Of a stretch of DNA of 52,175 nucleotides, positions 33,292 to 42,634 are shown piece after piece. Made by a program: the position numbers and the translations under genes. A model generated the notes under the pieces. That model was not told the DNA's origin, made no database searches, and saw only the letters and a list, made by a program, of their open reading frames with translations. Each line of letters starts with the position of its first letter. The stretch's first letter is position 1. Origin of the DNA: Streptomyces sp. NRRL WC-3618 (GTDB lineage: Bacteria > Actinomycetota > Actinomycetes > Streptomycetales > Streptomycetaceae); contig NZ_LGDW01000461.1 in the NCBI RefSeq assembly GCF_001280005.1, forward strand, positions 1-52,175. The letters are read 5' to 3'.

Positions 33292-34677
33292 TCAGCCGCG
33301 CAGGGCTTCGACAGCGGCCGCAATCGCCTGCGGCACATCGGGTACGAGGGTGTGCGCCCCGTCGCGCACGACGTGCCGGCCGCCCACGACCGTATGACGC
33401 ACATCCGCTGCCGACGCTCCGAATACCGCGGTCTCCGCTCCCAGTCGAGGCACCGGCCCCGCAGTTCTGACCGAGTCGAGCGCGATCGTCGTGAAGTCGG
33501 CGAGCGCACCCGCCTCAAGGGTGCCGGCGTCGTCCCAGCCGAGGGCCGCGTGGCCGTCGGCGGAGGCTGCCCGCAGCAGGGCCGCCGCGGTCCAGTGACC
33601 CCGGGTGCGGGTGCGCAGCCGCTCGTTCAGCTCCATGGCGCGCGCCTCTTCGAGCAGGTCGATGACGGCGTGGCTGTCGGAGCCGAGCGAGAGCGGTGAG
33701 CCCGCGCGCTGGAGGGCGACGGCGGGGCCGATGCCGTCGGCGAGGTCGCGTTCGGTGGTGGGGCACATACAGGTGCCGGTGCCGCTGCCGCCGAGGAGCG
33801 CGATGTCGTCGTCGGTGAGATGGGTGCTGTGGACGCCGGTGGTGCGGGGGCCGAGGACCCCGTGGTCGGCGAGGAGACGGGTGGGGGTGCGTCCGTGGGC
33901 GGCGAGGCAGGCGTCGTTCTCCGCCGTCTGCTCGGACAGGTGCACATGGAGGGGGGCGCGCCGTTCCTCGGCCCAGCGGGCCACGGTCGCCAGCTGGTCG
34001 GCGGGCACGGCCCGTACGGAGTGGATGGCGGCGCCGATCCGCGCGTGATCCCGGTCCTTGAGAACTGAACAGCGTTCCGCCCAGGCGTCCGCCGTGCCGT
34101 CGGAGAAGCGGAGCTGGTGACGGTTGGGGGCCTGGCCGAAGCCTGCGGAGAGGTAGGCGGTGTCGAGGAGGGTGACGCGGATCCCGGCGTCGGCGGCGGC
34201 CTCTACGAGGGCCTCGCCCATCGCGTTCGGATCGGCGTAGGGGGTGCCGTCCGGGGTGTGGTGGACGTAGTGGAACTCGCCGACCGCGGTGACACCGGCG
34301 AGGGCCATCTCGGCGTACACAGCGCGGGCGAGGGCGTGGTAGCTGTCCGGGGTCAGTTTGTCGGCGAAGGAGTACATGACCTCCCGCCAGGTCCAGAAAG
34401 TCCCGGAGCCGACCTGGACGGTGCCACGCAGGGCGCGGTGGAAGGCGTGGCTGTGGGCGTTGGCGAGGCCAGGCAGGGTGAGCCCGCGCAGGATCTCGGC
34501 GCCGGGGGGCGGGGCGTCGATCCCGGTCCGGACGGCGGCAATACGGCCGTCCTTGACGTCCAGGGCGACGCCCGGCTCGACGTTGGTGTCGAGCCAGGCG
34601 TGCTCCAGCCAGTAAGTGCGCTCCGCATGCGACTGCTGACGCGATTGCTGATGCGACTGCTGATGAGGGTGCGTCAC
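33292..34677 (-). CDS. hutF: Formimidoylglutamate deiminase
   Basis: Amidohydrolase (461 aa) removing ammonia from N-formimidoyl-L-glutamate to give N-formyl-L-glutamate. Metal-site motifs are [33 protein letters not shown] and [23 protein letters not shown] is characteristic of HutF. The GTG start at 34677 overlaps the stop of the M20 gene. Its first residues are a threefold Gln-Gln-Ser repeat ([12 protein letters not shown]), encoded by 12-bp units, that homologues lack as far as I recall. HutF implies the five-step pathway ending with formylglutamate hydrolysis. Confidence 0.93.
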   Translation of the reverse strand: MTHPHQQSHQQSRQQSHAERTYWLEHAWLDTNVEPGVALDVKDGRIAAVRTGIDAPPPGAEILRGLTLPGLANAHSHAFHRALRGTVQVGSGTFWTWREVMYSFADKLTPDSYHALARAVYAEMALAGVTAVGEFHYVHHTPDGTPYADPNAMGEALVEAAADAGIRVTLLDTAYLSAGFGQAPNRHQLRFSDGTADAWAERCSVLKDRDHARIGAAIHSVRAVPADQLATVARWAEERRAPLHVHLSEQTAENDACLAAHGRTPTRLLADHGVLGPRTTGVHSTHLTDDDIALLGGSGTGTCMCPTTERDLADGIGPAVALQRAGSPLSLGSDSHAVIDLLEEARAMELNERLRTRTRGHWTAAALLRAASADGHAALGWDDAGTLEAGALADFTTIALDSVRTAGPVPRLGAETAVFGASAADVRHTVVGGRHVVRDGAHTLVPDVPQAIAAAVEALRG

Positions 34678-36095
34678 GTGCAGGCCAGCCCTTCCAGTAC
34701 GTCGGCGAGTGCGGTCACCCCGGCCACGCAGTCGTCCTCGGCGGCGTATTCCGCCGGGGAGTGCGAGACGCCCGTGGGGTTGCGCACGAACAGCATGGCG
34801 GTCGGGATGCTCCCGGAGAGAATCCCGGCGTCGTGTCCGGCACCGGTGCCGAGGACGGGGACGGTGAGAGCGGCGTCCTGTTCGTCCCGGCCCAGCAGTC
34901 GGGCGAGTTCGTCGCGCAGGGCGTGGTCGAACTCGACGACGGGGGTGAACGACTCCCGGACGACATCGAGATCGACGCCGTGCGCCTCGGCGTACTCGCG
35001 GGCCGCCTTCTCCACGCCGGAGACGACGGTGTCAAGGGCGTGCTGGTCGGCGGCGCGGGAGTCGAGCCAGCCGCGTACGAGGGAGGGGATGGCGTTGACC
35101 CCGTTGGGCTCGACGCTGATCTTCCCGAAGGTGGCGACAGCACCGGCGAGCTGCGCCTCGCGCCGGGCGGCGAGGACCGTCTCGGCGTACGACAGCATGG
35201 GGTCACGCCGGTCGACGAGCCGTGTTGTGCCGGCGTGGTTGGCCTCGCCCCGGAAGTCGAACCGCCACCGGCCGTGCGGCCAGATGGCACTGGCGATGCC
35301 GACGCGGTCGCCGCTCAGGTCGAGTGCCCGCCCCTGCTCGACGTGCAGCTCGACGAAGGCACCGATGCGGGCGAGCCGCTCGGGGTCCGGCCCGATGGCG
35401 TCCGGGTCGTACCCGGCGGCTTCCATGGCCCGCGGCAGGGTGACGCCGTCGGCGTCGGTCAGCAGCCGGGCCTGCTCGACGGTGACGGCACCGGCGGTGA
35501 GCCGCGACCCGACACAGGCCAGCCCGAACCGGGCGCCTTCCTCGTCCCCGAAGTTGACGATGGCCAGCGGCTTGGTGAACCGCACACCCCGGCCCCGGAG
35601 TTCGTCGAGGGCGGCAAAGGAGGAGACGACACCGAGGGGCCCGTCGAAAGCCCCGCCATCGGGCACGGAGTCAAGATGCGACCCGGTGACAACGGCGTCC
35701 CCGGCACCGGAATCCCCGAGCCAGGCCCACTGATTCCCGTTCCGGTCAACTTCGTAGACGAGCCCCCGCCTCTCGGCCTGCTCCTTGAACCAGGCCCGAC
35801 ACTCAAGATCAACCCCGGTCCAGGCGAACCGCCGATACCCGCGAGACTCAGAATGCCGCCCAATGGGCGCAAGCTCCCGCCACATCTCCTGAAAGGACCC
35901 ACCGGTCGGCCCGCCGACCTGCGAGCCGCCCGGCCCACCAGGCTGTGGGCAGTCGTTCCGCAGGGCGATGGGGGTCCCCCCGCTCGAACGGAGTTGAGAG
36001 TGGGGGAGGGCGGGCACAGCCGAACCCGCAGCCGGAGACGAACCATCCGCCCCCACCGAAGCGTCGCCGTCCCGCCCGCCAGAAAGACCCCTCAC
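34674..36095 (-). CDS. M20-family Zn amidohydrolase (allantoate amidohydrolase-like) in the hut operon
   Basis: A 473-aa N-carbamoyl/allantoate amidohydrolase homologue with bimetal ligands: [40 protein letters not shown], and C-terminal VSHSPAEY; the dimerisation lid has GEANHAGTT. It lies between hutU and hutF, overlapping both by GTGA, so it is a dedicated hut gene. It may supply the missing N-formylglutamate deformylase (inference). The first 70 codons are not family-like and contain a palindromic repeat; homology starts at [10 protein letters not shown] (ATG 35885). GTG 36095 is kept because it overlaps the hutU stop. Confidence 0.88.
   Translation of the reverse strand: MRGLSGGRDGDASVGADGSSPAAGSAVPALPHSQLRSSGGTPIALRNDCPQPGGPGGSQVGGPTGGSFQEMWRELAPIGRHSESRGYRRFAWTGVDLECRAWFKEQAERRGLVYEVDRNGNQWAWLGDSGAGDAVVTGSHLDSVPDGGAFDGPLGVVSSFAALDELRGRGVRFTKPLAIVNFGDEEGARFGLACVGSRLTAGAVTVEQARLLTDADGVTLPRAMEAAGYDPDAIGPDPERLARIGAFVELHVEQGRALDLSGDRVGIASAIWPHGRWRFDFRGEANHAGTTRLVDRRDPMLSYAETVLAARREAQLAGAVATFGKISVEPNGVNAIPSLVRGWLDSRAADQHALDTVVSGVEKAAREYAEAHGVDLDVVRESFTPVVEFDHALRDELARLLGRDEQDAALTVPVLGTGAGHDAGILSGSIPTAMLFVRNPTGVSHSPAEYAAEDDCVAGVTALADVLEGLACT
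35941..36021. repeat. Palindromic repeat element inside the 5' end of the M20 gene
   Basis: GGCTGTG (35941-35947) pairs with CACAGCC (36015-36021). Between them lies GGGGGTCCCCCC, then a second pairing of CCCCCGCTC with GAGAGTGGGGG. The GGGGGTCCCCC...TGGGGGAG pattern recurs between Streptomyces genes, in my memory. Here it is translated in frame. Confidence 0.6.
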
Positions 36096-37759
36096 GCGTC
36101 GTCGCCACCCTCACGCATAGGCACCCGCACGCCCCGCTCGTCCGCGACTGTCTCCGCGATGTCGTACCCCGCGTCCACGTGCCGGATGACACCCATCCCG
36201 GGGTCATTGGTCAGCACCCGGCGGATCTTCTCGCCCGCCAGCTTCGTGCCGTCGGCCACCGACACCTGCCCGGCGTGGATGGACCGCCCCATGCCGACAC
36301 CGCCTCCGTGGTGGATGGAGACCCACGACGCCCCGGACGCCACGTTGACCATCGCGTTCAGCAGCGGCCAGTCGGCGATCGCGTCGGAGCCGTCGAGCAT
36401 GGCCTCTGTCTCCCGGTAGGGGGAGGCGACGGACCCGCTGTCCAGGTGGTCGCGGCCGATGACCAGCGGCGCGGCCAGCTCTCCGCTCGCCACCATGTCG
36501 TTGAAGCGCTCGCCCGCCTTGTCCCGCTCGCCGTAGCCGAGCCAGCAGATCCGGGCCGGCAGCCCCTGGAAGTGGACGCGCTCCCCGGCCATCTTGATCC
36601 AGCGGTGCAGCGACTCGTTCTCCGGGAACAGCTCCAGCATCGCCTTGTCGGTCTTGGCGATGTCGGACGCCTCGCCCGACAGGGCCGCCCAGCGGAAGGG
36701 GCCCTTGCCCTCGCAGAAGAGGGGGCGGATGTACGCGGGCACGAAGCCGGGGAAGGCGAACGCCCGCTCATATCCGGCGAGTTGGGCCTCGCCCCGGATC
36801 GAGTTGCCGTAGTCGAAGACCTCGGCACCGGCGTCCATGAAGCCGACCATCGCCTCCACGTGCCGTGCCATCGACTCGCGCGCCCGGGTCGTGAAGCCGG
36901 CTGGGTCCTTCGCCGCGTAGGTCGCGAGGTCGTCGAAGTCGACGCCGACCGGCAGGTAGGACAGCGGGTCGTGGGCCGAGGTCTGGTCGGTGACGATGTC
37001 GATGGGGGCGCTCTCGGCGAGCATGCGGGGGAGCAGCTCGGCCGCGTTGCCCAGCAGGCCGATGGAGAGCGGACGGCGGGCGTCACGCGCCTCGACGGCG
37101 AGCTGGAGGGCGTGCTCCAGGGAGTCGGCCTTCACGTCGAGGTACCGGTGGTCGATGCGGCGCTCGATGGCGCGCGGGTCGACGTCGATACAGATCGCGA
37201 CGCCGTCGTTCATCGTCACGGCGAGCGGCTGGGCGCCGCCCATCCCGCCGAGGCCCGCGGTGAGGGTGATCGTCCCGGCGAGGGTGCCGCCGAACCTCTT
37301 GGCGGCGACGGCGGCGAACGTCTCGTAGGTGCCCTGCAGGATGCCCTGGGTGCCGATGTAGATCCACGACCCGGCCGTCATCTGCCCGTACATGGTCAGG
37401 CCGAGGGCCTCCAGGCGGCGGAACTCCTCCCAGTTGGCCCAGTCGCCGACCAGGTTGGAATTGGCGATGAGTACGCGCGGGGCCCACTCGTGGGTCTGCA
37501 TGACACCGACGGGGCGGCCCGACTGGACGAGCATCGTCTCGTCCTGCTTGAGGGTGCGCAGGGTGCGGATCATGGCGTCGTAGGAGCGCCAGTCACGCGC
37601 CGCCTTGCCGGTGCCGCCGTAGACGACGAGCTTGTCGGGGTGTTCGGCGACCTCGGGGTCCAGGTTGTTCTGCAGCATCCGCAGGGCAGCCTCTTGCTGC
37701 CATCCCAGGGCACTCAGTTCCGTACCGCGCGGGGCTCGTACGGGGCGGGGTCCTGACAT
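36092..37759 (-). CDS. hutU: Urocanate hydratase
   Basis: NAD-containing enzyme (555 aa) converting urocanate to imidazolone propionate. Highly conserved: [46 protein letters not shown] stretches, [16 protein letters not shown] for NAD binding, [24 protein letters not shown] and [17 protein letters not shown] sits before ATG 37759. It is the first gene of the hut operon, with promoter and inverted repeat just upstream. Confidence 0.97.
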   Translation of the reverse strand: MSGPRPVRAPRGTELSALGWQQEAALRMLQNNLDPEVAEHPDKLVVYGGTGKAARDWRSYDAMIRTLRTLKQDETMLVQSGRPVGVMQTHEWAPRVLIANSNLVGDWANWEEFRRLEALGLTMYGQMTAGSWIYIGTQGILQGTYETFAAVAAKRFGGTLAGTITLTAGLGGMGGAQPLAVTMNDGVAICIDVDPRAIERRIDHRYLDVKADSLEHALQLAVEARDARRPLSIGLLGNAAELLPRMLAESAPIDIVTDQTSAHDPLSYLPVGVDFDDLATYAAKDPAGFTTRARESMARHVEAMVGFMDAGAEVFDYGNSIRGEAQLAGYERAFAFPGFVPAYIRPLFCEGKGPFRWAALSGEASDIAKTDKAMLELFPENESLHRWIKMAGERVHFQGLPARICWLGYGERDKAGERFNDMVASGELAAPLVIGRDHLDSGSVASPYRETEAMLDGSDAIADWPLLNAMVNVASGASWVSIHHGGGVGMGRSIHAGQVSVADGTKLAGEKIRRVLTNDPGMGVIRHVDAGYDIAETVADERGVRVPMREGGDDA

Positions 37760-37790
37760 GGTCTGCCTCCCAGCGGACTATTGCAGTAGA

Positions 37791-37826
37791 TATTCACATC
37801 CTGACTTCCTGAATAGAACTAGTCAA
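37791..37826 (-). promoter_or_regulatory. hutU promoter with overlapping inverted repeat
   Basis: On the minus strand TTGACT (37826-37821) and CAGGAT (37803-37798) are 17 bp apart, a good vegetative Streptomyces promoter 38 bp or more ahead of hutU. The inverted repeat TATTCA-N13-TGAATA (37791-37815) covers the -10 and spacer. It is positioned for a repressor responding to histidine or urocanate. Confidence 0.6.
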
Positions 37827-37961
37827 TACCTTCTCGCGCCATCCTGCGCACGCCGCGAATGTTTGGCTTGCCCCATAGACCCGGACATCGCCCCAGACAC
37901 CGACCCGCACATCGGCACAGCCGCCAGCACAGCTACAGCCACAGACGCCACGGGGGACGTA

Positions 37962-39383
37962 ATGGAAAATAACCGCTCCACTCGCACAGGCCGCCGGGAC
38001 GACGCCGTACGCGCCGCCGTCGAACAGGGACTGCTCCACGCCGGCGCACCCATCGTCGGGCTGCTCGACGTCACCGGCATCCGCGAGTCCGCCGCCGAGC
38101 TGCGCGCCGCCTTCGAGGCGGTCGCGGCACCCGGCACGCCGGTGCTGCACGCCTTCGCGGTGAAGGCGACCCCTCTGGTGCCCGTGCTGCGGCTCCTGCT
38201 CGAGGAGGGAATCGGGGCCGAGGTGGCGAGCCCGGGGGAACTGGCGCTGGCGCGGGCGGCGGGCGTGCCGCCGACCCGGACGGTGCTCGACTCGCCCGCC
38301 AAGACACCCGCCGAACTGCGCGAGGCGCTGGCGCTGGGCATCGCCGTGAACGCCGACAATCCGCAGGAGCTGGACCGGATCGACGCCCTGATGAGGTCGG
38401 CGACCAGCCGGTCCCCGATCGGCATCCGGGTGAATCCGCAGATCGGCGGCGGGTCGATCGGGGCAACGTCCACCGCCACCGCGACCTCGAAGTTCGGGGT
38501 CGCACTGCTGGACGAGGGGGCGCGCGAGTGGATCGTGGGGGCGTACGCCGGGCGCCCGTGGCTGACCAGGCTGCACGCGCACACGGGGTCGCAGGGCATC
38601 CCGCTGTCACTGATGGTGCGGGGCGTGGCGGAGACGTACGCGCTCGCCGAGGAGATCAACCGGCGGGTCGGGCGGCGGCAGATCGACACGGTCGACATCG
38701 GCGGCGGCCTGCCGGTCGACTTCACGTCGGACACGACGACTCCGACGTACGCGCAGTACGCGCGGCTGCTGGTCGAGGCGGTGCCGGGGCTGTTCGACGG
38801 GCGGTACGGGCTGGTGACCGAATTCGGGCGGTCGCTGCTGGCCAAGCACGGGACGGTGGTGGCGCGGGTCGAGTACGCGAAGAGCGCCGGCGGGCGGCCG
38901 GTCGCGGTCACACACGCGGGCGTGCAGGTCGCGACCCGGACGGTGTACGCACCGGGGTCGTGGCCGCTCAGGATCGCCGCGTACGACGGGAAGGGGCGCC
39001 CCAAGTCCGGTGCGGACGTGGTGCAGGACGTGGCCGGGCCCGCCTGTTTCTCGGGGGACCTGCTCGCCGAGGGGCGCGCGCTGCCGCTGCTCGAACAGGG
39101 CGACTACGCGGCGGCGCTGGACACGGGCGCGTACTACTTCGCGCACCACTACGCGTACAACTCCCTTGCCCGGCCAGGGATCTACGGCTTCGTGCCGGAC
39201 GGGAGCGGTGACGGCCATGACGGCGGTGACAGTGGTGACGGCGGGGCCGGGGACGGGAGTGTCGCCTTCGCGGTCGTCCGGGAGCCGCAGACCGTCGACG
39301 AGATCGTGGCCGAATCCGGAGGGGCGCACTCCGCCGCGCTCACCACCCTCCCCACGACCGCCTCCCCCTTGCCACGCCCTTGA
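37962..39383 (+). CDS. PLP-dependent decarboxylase, diaminopimelate/ornithine decarboxylase family (alanine racemase fold)
   Basis: A 473-aa type III PLP enzyme. PLP lysine is Lys68 in HAFAVKATPLVP; other sites are HTGSQG, the phosphate-binding DIGGGLPVDF and TEFGRSLLAKH, the catalytic-Cys motif ACFSGDLL (CxSxD-like) and the C-terminal Tyr segment AYYFAHHYAYNSLARP. It differs from LysA proper in several blocks, so diaminopimelate is not assured. GGGGGA precedes ATG 37962; the open frame upstream is non-coding. A Gly/Asp-rich insertion (GDGHDGGDSGDGGAGDG) lies near residue 415. Divergent from the hut operon across a shared promoter region. Substrate unknown. Confidence 0.85.
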   Translation: MENNRSTRTGRRDDAVRAAVEQGLLHAGAPIVGLLDVTGIRESAAELRAAFEAVAAPGTPVLHAFAVKATPLVPVLRLLLEEGIGAEVASPGELALARAAGVPPTRTVLDSPAKTPAELREALALGIAVNADNPQELDRIDALMRSATSRSPIGIRVNPQIGGGSIGATSTATATSKFGVALLDEGAREWIVGAYAGRPWLTRLHAHTGSQGIPLSLMVRGVAETYALAEEINRRVGRRQIDTVDIGGGLPVDFTSDTTTPTYAQYARLLVEAVPGLFDGRYGLVTEFGRSLLAKHGTVVARVEYAKSAGGRPVAVTHAGVQVATRTVYAPGSWPLRIAAYDGKGRPKSGADVVQDVAGPACFSGDLLAEGRALPLLEQGDYAAALDTGAYYFAHHYAYNSLARPGIYGFVPDGSGDGHDGGDSGDGGAGDGSVAFAVVREPQTVDEIVAESGGAHSAALTTLPTTASPLPRP

Positions 39384-39403
39384 CGGACTCCGGGGAACAT
39401 GCA

Positions 39404-39436
39404 GGTCAACTGCCCTGAAAACAGGGTCAGTCGACC
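39404..39436 (+). terminator. Hairpin after the decarboxylase gene
   Basis: GGTC, ACTG and CCCTG (39404-39417) pair with CAGGG, CAGT and GACC (39422-39436) around AAAA, with one bulge and one mismatch. It starts 20 bp after the stop codon. Confidence 0.65.
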
Positions 39437-39625
39437 TACCTTAGTCATCCGGCGCATGTTCCACCGGAAAATGCCAGATCTCTCACTCCTCATGCACACG
39501 TTGCGTAGCGTCTGCGTCACTCATCCGAACGCCGAGTCGGCCGCACATCCGTCGGCCGAACTCCAGGCGGAGCGAGCGAACACCGGCCGGACAGACGCGA
39601 GCGGGACAGGCAGGAGGGGCCAAGG

Positions 39626-40048
39626 GTGCCCGGAATCGACGAGTGCTTACTGGAAGCCATGCGGCTGCCCGGTGCCCGGGGCGCCGCACTGGTGGACTGG
39701 ACCAGCGGGCTGGCCCTGGGCACCGTCGGGGAATCCCCGGGCGGTGATCCGGAGACGATGGCGGCCGAGGCGGCCGAGCTGGCCCGGCTGGCCGCCGAGC
39801 ACCGCGCGTTCGCCCCGGAGGACGACGACGAGAGCGCCGACGGCCTCACCGGCGGCCGGCCGGGCCAGGATCCTCCGGTCGAGGACCTGATCATCAGCAA
39901 CCGCGACAGCTACCACGTCCTGCGGTTCGTCACGACGAGCTTCGACAGCAGTGTGTTCCTGCACCTGTGGCTGGCCCGCGCGGAGGGCAATCTCGCGCTG
40001 GCCCGCATCCGGCTCGGCGAGATGGCGGGACGGCTGGTGCTGGGATGA
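39626..40048 (+). CDS. Roadblock/LC7-like protein with TTA codon
   Basis: A 140-aa protein like the gene at 41518 (shared ARGAALVDWTSGLALGTVG, EDLIISNRDSYHVLRFV, LARAEGNLALARIRLGEMA), that is, a roadblock fold with an inserted acidic loop at about 45-75. Roadblock proteins usually act on small GTPases. The GTG start has AGGAGG eight bases upstream. Codon 8 is TTA (39647-39649), readable only by the bldA tRNA, so translation should be tied to development. The stop overlaps the next ATG (ATGA), so control may extend downstream. Confidence 0.85.
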   Translation: MPGIDECLLEAMRLPGARGAALVDWTSGLALGTVGESPGGDPETMAAEAAELARLAAEHRAFAPEDDDESADGLTGGRPGQDPPVEDLIISNRDSYHVLRFVTTSFDSSVFLHLWLARAEGNLALARIRLGEMAGRLVLG

Positions 40049-40914
40049 CGACGCTGCACACGAATCTGACGACCCCGCCGCCGCGCCTGCCGGTGCGGGA
40101 CAGGGCGGCGGCCCGCCAGCGGGCGTGGGGCGGGGTCTCGCCGATGCTCGCCCGGCTCGCCACCGAGCGGGCCACGGGCGTCCTGGTCCGCGAGCGCGGC
40201 TCGCTCTACCTCGCGGACGGCCAGGTCGTGCACGCGGAGAGCCCGGCCGTCCCGGGTCTCGACGTGCTGCTCACCGCGCGCGGCACGCTGGACGCGGAGG
40301 GCTGGCGGGACGCGGTCGGCGCGGCCGGCGAGCGGCACGGGGTCGGACGGTTCCTGGTGGAGAGCGGCCGGATCGGCGTGGGCGCCCTGGAGGTGTGCCA
40401 CCTGGGGGCGCTGTACGACGCGGCGTACTTCGCCCTCGCGCCCAGCGGCACGCCGGGACACTTCCGGTACGGGGACACGCACTGGCTTGGCCCGGTGCGC
40501 CCGGTGCCGGTGGCGGCGGTGGAGCACGAGACGCTGCGCCGGCGCGCCCTGCTGCACCGCATCTGGCCCGACCCGGCCCCCGACAGCGCCCCGCTGCTGC
40601 GCTCCGGCAGCCCGGCCGCGCCGACGGTCCCCGCCCGCCAGCACGCCGTACTGGCCCTGGTGGACGGTGTCCGTACGGCGGCGGACATCGCCCTGGCACT
40701 GGCCCGCCCGACGTTCCACGCCCTGGTGGACATACGGCGCCTGGCAGCCGCGGGGGTCATAGCCCCGGCGGCCACCCCGGCGCCGCCCCCCGCCCCCGCC
40801 CCACCGCCCGCGTCCTCGGCTCCCCCGGCTCCCCCCGGGACGCTGCCGCCGTCGTTCGCCGACCCCAACATCACGCTGCTGAAGAGGCTCAGGGATGCGC
40901 TGGAGGCCCTTTGA
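40045..40914 (+). CDS. DUF4388 (PATAN-like) domain protein
   Basis: A 289-aa protein. The N-terminal region (about 33-100) reads ATGVLVRERGSLYLADGQVVHAESP, the DUF4388/PATAN consensus seen in signalling proteins next to roadblock or response-regulator modules. The middle (about 170-240) resembles a winged helix (ALVDGVRTAADIALALARP...LVDIRRLAAAGVI). A Pro/Ala linker and a terminal helix (ITLLKRLRDALEAL) end it. Translation is coupled to the preceding roadblock gene. Probably cytoplasmic, with no membrane segment. Exact role unknown. Confidence 0.8.
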   Translation: MTTLHTNLTTPPPRLPVRDRAAARQRAWGGVSPMLARLATERATGVLVRERGSLYLADGQVVHAESPAVPGLDVLLTARGTLDAEGWRDAVGAAGERHGVGRFLVESGRIGVGALEVCHLGALYDAAYFALAPSGTPGHFRYGDTHWLGPVRPVPVAAVEHETLRRRALLHRIWPDPAPDSAPLLRSGSPAAPTVPARQHAVLALVDGVRTAADIALALARPTFHALVDIRRLAAAGVIAPAATPAPPPAPAPPPASSAPPAPPGTLPPSFADPNITLLKRLRDALEAL

Positions 40915-40951
40915 ACGGCAGCGCCCGCGTGCCGGGAGGAGACAACAATTC

Positions 40952-41491
40952 ATGGCGGCCGAGGCCGAAGTCATGGACGAACTACGCCGGTTGCGGGCCC
41001 GAGTGCCGCAGCTCACCGGTGCGCTCGCGGCCAGCGTCGACGGTCTCGTCCTCGTCCAGGACACCCCCGGCGTCGAACCGGAGACGCTCGCGGCGCTCAC
41101 CGCCACCGCGCTCAGTGTCGCCGTGCGGATGGCGGACGCGACCGGCCAGGGCGACTTCCGCGAGCTGCTGGTGCGCGGGGTCTACGGCTATGTGGCGACG
41201 TACGCGGCGGGCCGTACCGCCGTCCTGACGCTGCTCGCCCAGGACCGCGTCAACGTCGGCCGGCTGCACCTGGAGGGCCGCCGGGCCGGCCTGCGCATCG
41301 GCGAACTGGTGGACGCGGCGGCCGAGACCGAACAGGCACCAGCACCGGCACCCGCACCGGCCCTACCGGCCGCCGACACCACGCCCGCCCCCGCCCCCAC
41401 AGTCGCACCCATGCCCACCCGAACCAGAACCCCGCGCGCGCCACGCACACCGACAACCACGCCCAACGCGCGTACCACCACAGATAGTTGA
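40952..41491 (+). CDS. Roadblock/LC7 domain protein with Pro/Ala/Thr-rich tail
   Basis: A 179-aa protein. Residues 1-120 form a roadblock domain (RRLRARVPQLTGALAASVDGLVLVQDTPG, TALSVAVRMADATGQGDFRELLVRGVYGYVATY, VLTLLAQDRVNVGRLHLEGR). The last 60 residues are a disordered Pro/Ala/Thr tail. GGAGGA at 40935-40940 precedes ATG 40952. It sits in a four-gene operon with another roadblock protein and a DUF4388 protein, without a GTPase gene, unlike Streptomyces conservons. Confidence 0.85.
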   Translation: MAAEAEVMDELRRLRARVPQLTGALAASVDGLVLVQDTPGVEPETLAALTATALSVAVRMADATGQGDFRELLVRGVYGYVATYAAGRTAVLTLLAQDRVNVGRLHLEGRRAGLRIGELVDAAAETEQAPAPAPAPALPAADTTPAPAPTVAPMPTRTRTPRAPRTPTTTPNARTTTDS

Positions 41492-41517
41492 ACCGGAAGC
41501 AGGAGAGGAACACCGTC

Positions 41518-41892
41518 ATGGCCAACACCGAGACCGCGCTGAAAGAGGCGCTGACCTCCATCGAGGGCGCCACCGGAGTCGCACTCGTCGACTACACCAG
41601 CGGCATGGCCCTGGGCACGATGGGCGGCAGCAAGACGTTCGACCTGAACGTCGCGGCCGCCGGCAACACCGACGTCGTCCGCGCCAAGATGCGGACGATG
41701 GAGCACCTCGGTCTGAAGGGCGAGATCGAGGACATCCTGATCACGCTCTCCAGCCAGTACCACCTGATCCGGATGATGAAGGGGCGCGGCGGCAACGGCC
41801 TCTTCCTCTACCTGGTGCTCGACATCAACCGTTCCAACCTGGCGATGGCCCGCCACCAGCTGAAGCGGATCGAGGCGGACATCGAGGTCTGA
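41518..41892 (+). CDS. Roadblock/LC7 domain protein
   Basis: A 124-aa single roadblock domain: LKEALTSIEGATGVALVDYTSGMALGTMGG at the start, GEIEDILITLSSQYHLIRMM in the middle and LYLVLDINRSNLAMARHQLKRIE at the end. AGGAGAGG precedes ATG 41518. A TTG in the same frame at 41488 is less likely. Probably dimerises with the other roadblock proteins of this operon. Confidence 0.9.
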   Translation: MANTETALKEALTSIEGATGVALVDYTSGMALGTMGGSKTFDLNVAAAGNTDVVRAKMRTMEHLGLKGEIEDILITLSSQYHLIRMMKGRGGNGLFLYLVLDINRSNLAMARHQLKRIEADIEV

Positions 41893-41930
41893 GCCCGAGC
41901 GAGGAGGGAACGACGAGCTAGCGCCTGTCT

Positions 41931-42524
41931 CTAGACCCGTACGTCGCCGCGGCGGCGCGCCCCGCCCGGGGTCGCGTCGCCCGCGGCGATCCCGGTGACC
42001 CGGTAGGCCTTGACCGGCTTGCCGGCCGGGGCGCCGGAGCGGGGGCCGAGCCAGTCCACCCGTACCCACAGCAGTACGTCGTCGGCGCGTTCGCGGCGGC
42101 CCAGCCAGGCGGCCTTCAGCCGCAGCCCGGTACCGGCCCCGGCGAGCAGCATTCCGCCCGCCGCGGGCACCGCGAACGAACTGCCCAGCGCGGCGGCGAA
42201 GGCGAGCAGCAGCCACCAGCGGTGGCCCCGGCGCCAGTCGCGTACGGTCACCGCGCGGTCCCGGAGCACGTCGTACCGGCCGGCCCGGGCGGCACCGGCG
42301 GCGAGCGCGGTGTAGCGCCCGCGCCGCAGATACGCCACGCCCGCGCCCGCGACGACGAACAGGGCGGCGCCCGCCATGACGCCGATCCGGCGGCCGGTGA
42401 GGCCCGGCACCAGGAGGCCGACGCCGGCCGCGAACACTCCGCACCACCACAGGGGCGCCGCTCCGGCCCGTACGACCACGGCCACCCGAGCGAGGCCCTG
42501 CCTTTCGTGAACTCCGCGTGCCAC
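41931..42524 (-). CDS. Integral membrane protein of unknown function
   Basis: A 197-aa protein with about four hydrophobic helices in two pairs (LWWCGVFAAGVGLLVPGL and IGVMAGAALFVVAGAGVAYL, then a basic cytoplasmic loop, WWLLLAFAAALGSSFAV and GGMLLAGAGTGLRL). A polar tail containing DDVLLWVRVDW follows. GTG 42524 with GGGAGG five bases upstream is chosen over the long non-homologous frame. Convergent with the roadblock operon. No family recognised. Confidence 0.7.
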   Translation of the reverse strand: MARGVHERQGLARVAVVVRAGAAPLWWCGVFAAGVGLLVPGLTGRRIGVMAGAALFVVAGAGVAYLRRGRYTALAAGAARAGRYDVLRDRAVTVRDWRRGHRWWLLLAFAAALGSSFAVPAAGGMLLAGAGTGLRLKAAWLGRRERADDVLLWVRVDWLGPRSGAPAGKPVKAYRVTGIAAGDATPGGARRRGDVRV

Positions 42525-42634
42525 GTCCGCCTCCCGGTTCGTCTCTCCCGGCACAGTCCTGTCGGAGCGGGAGATTAGCGAGCGAACGTGAGACGAATCT
42601 GAGAGCCCGAACGGGGTGCGCGAGCGGCCGGTGT

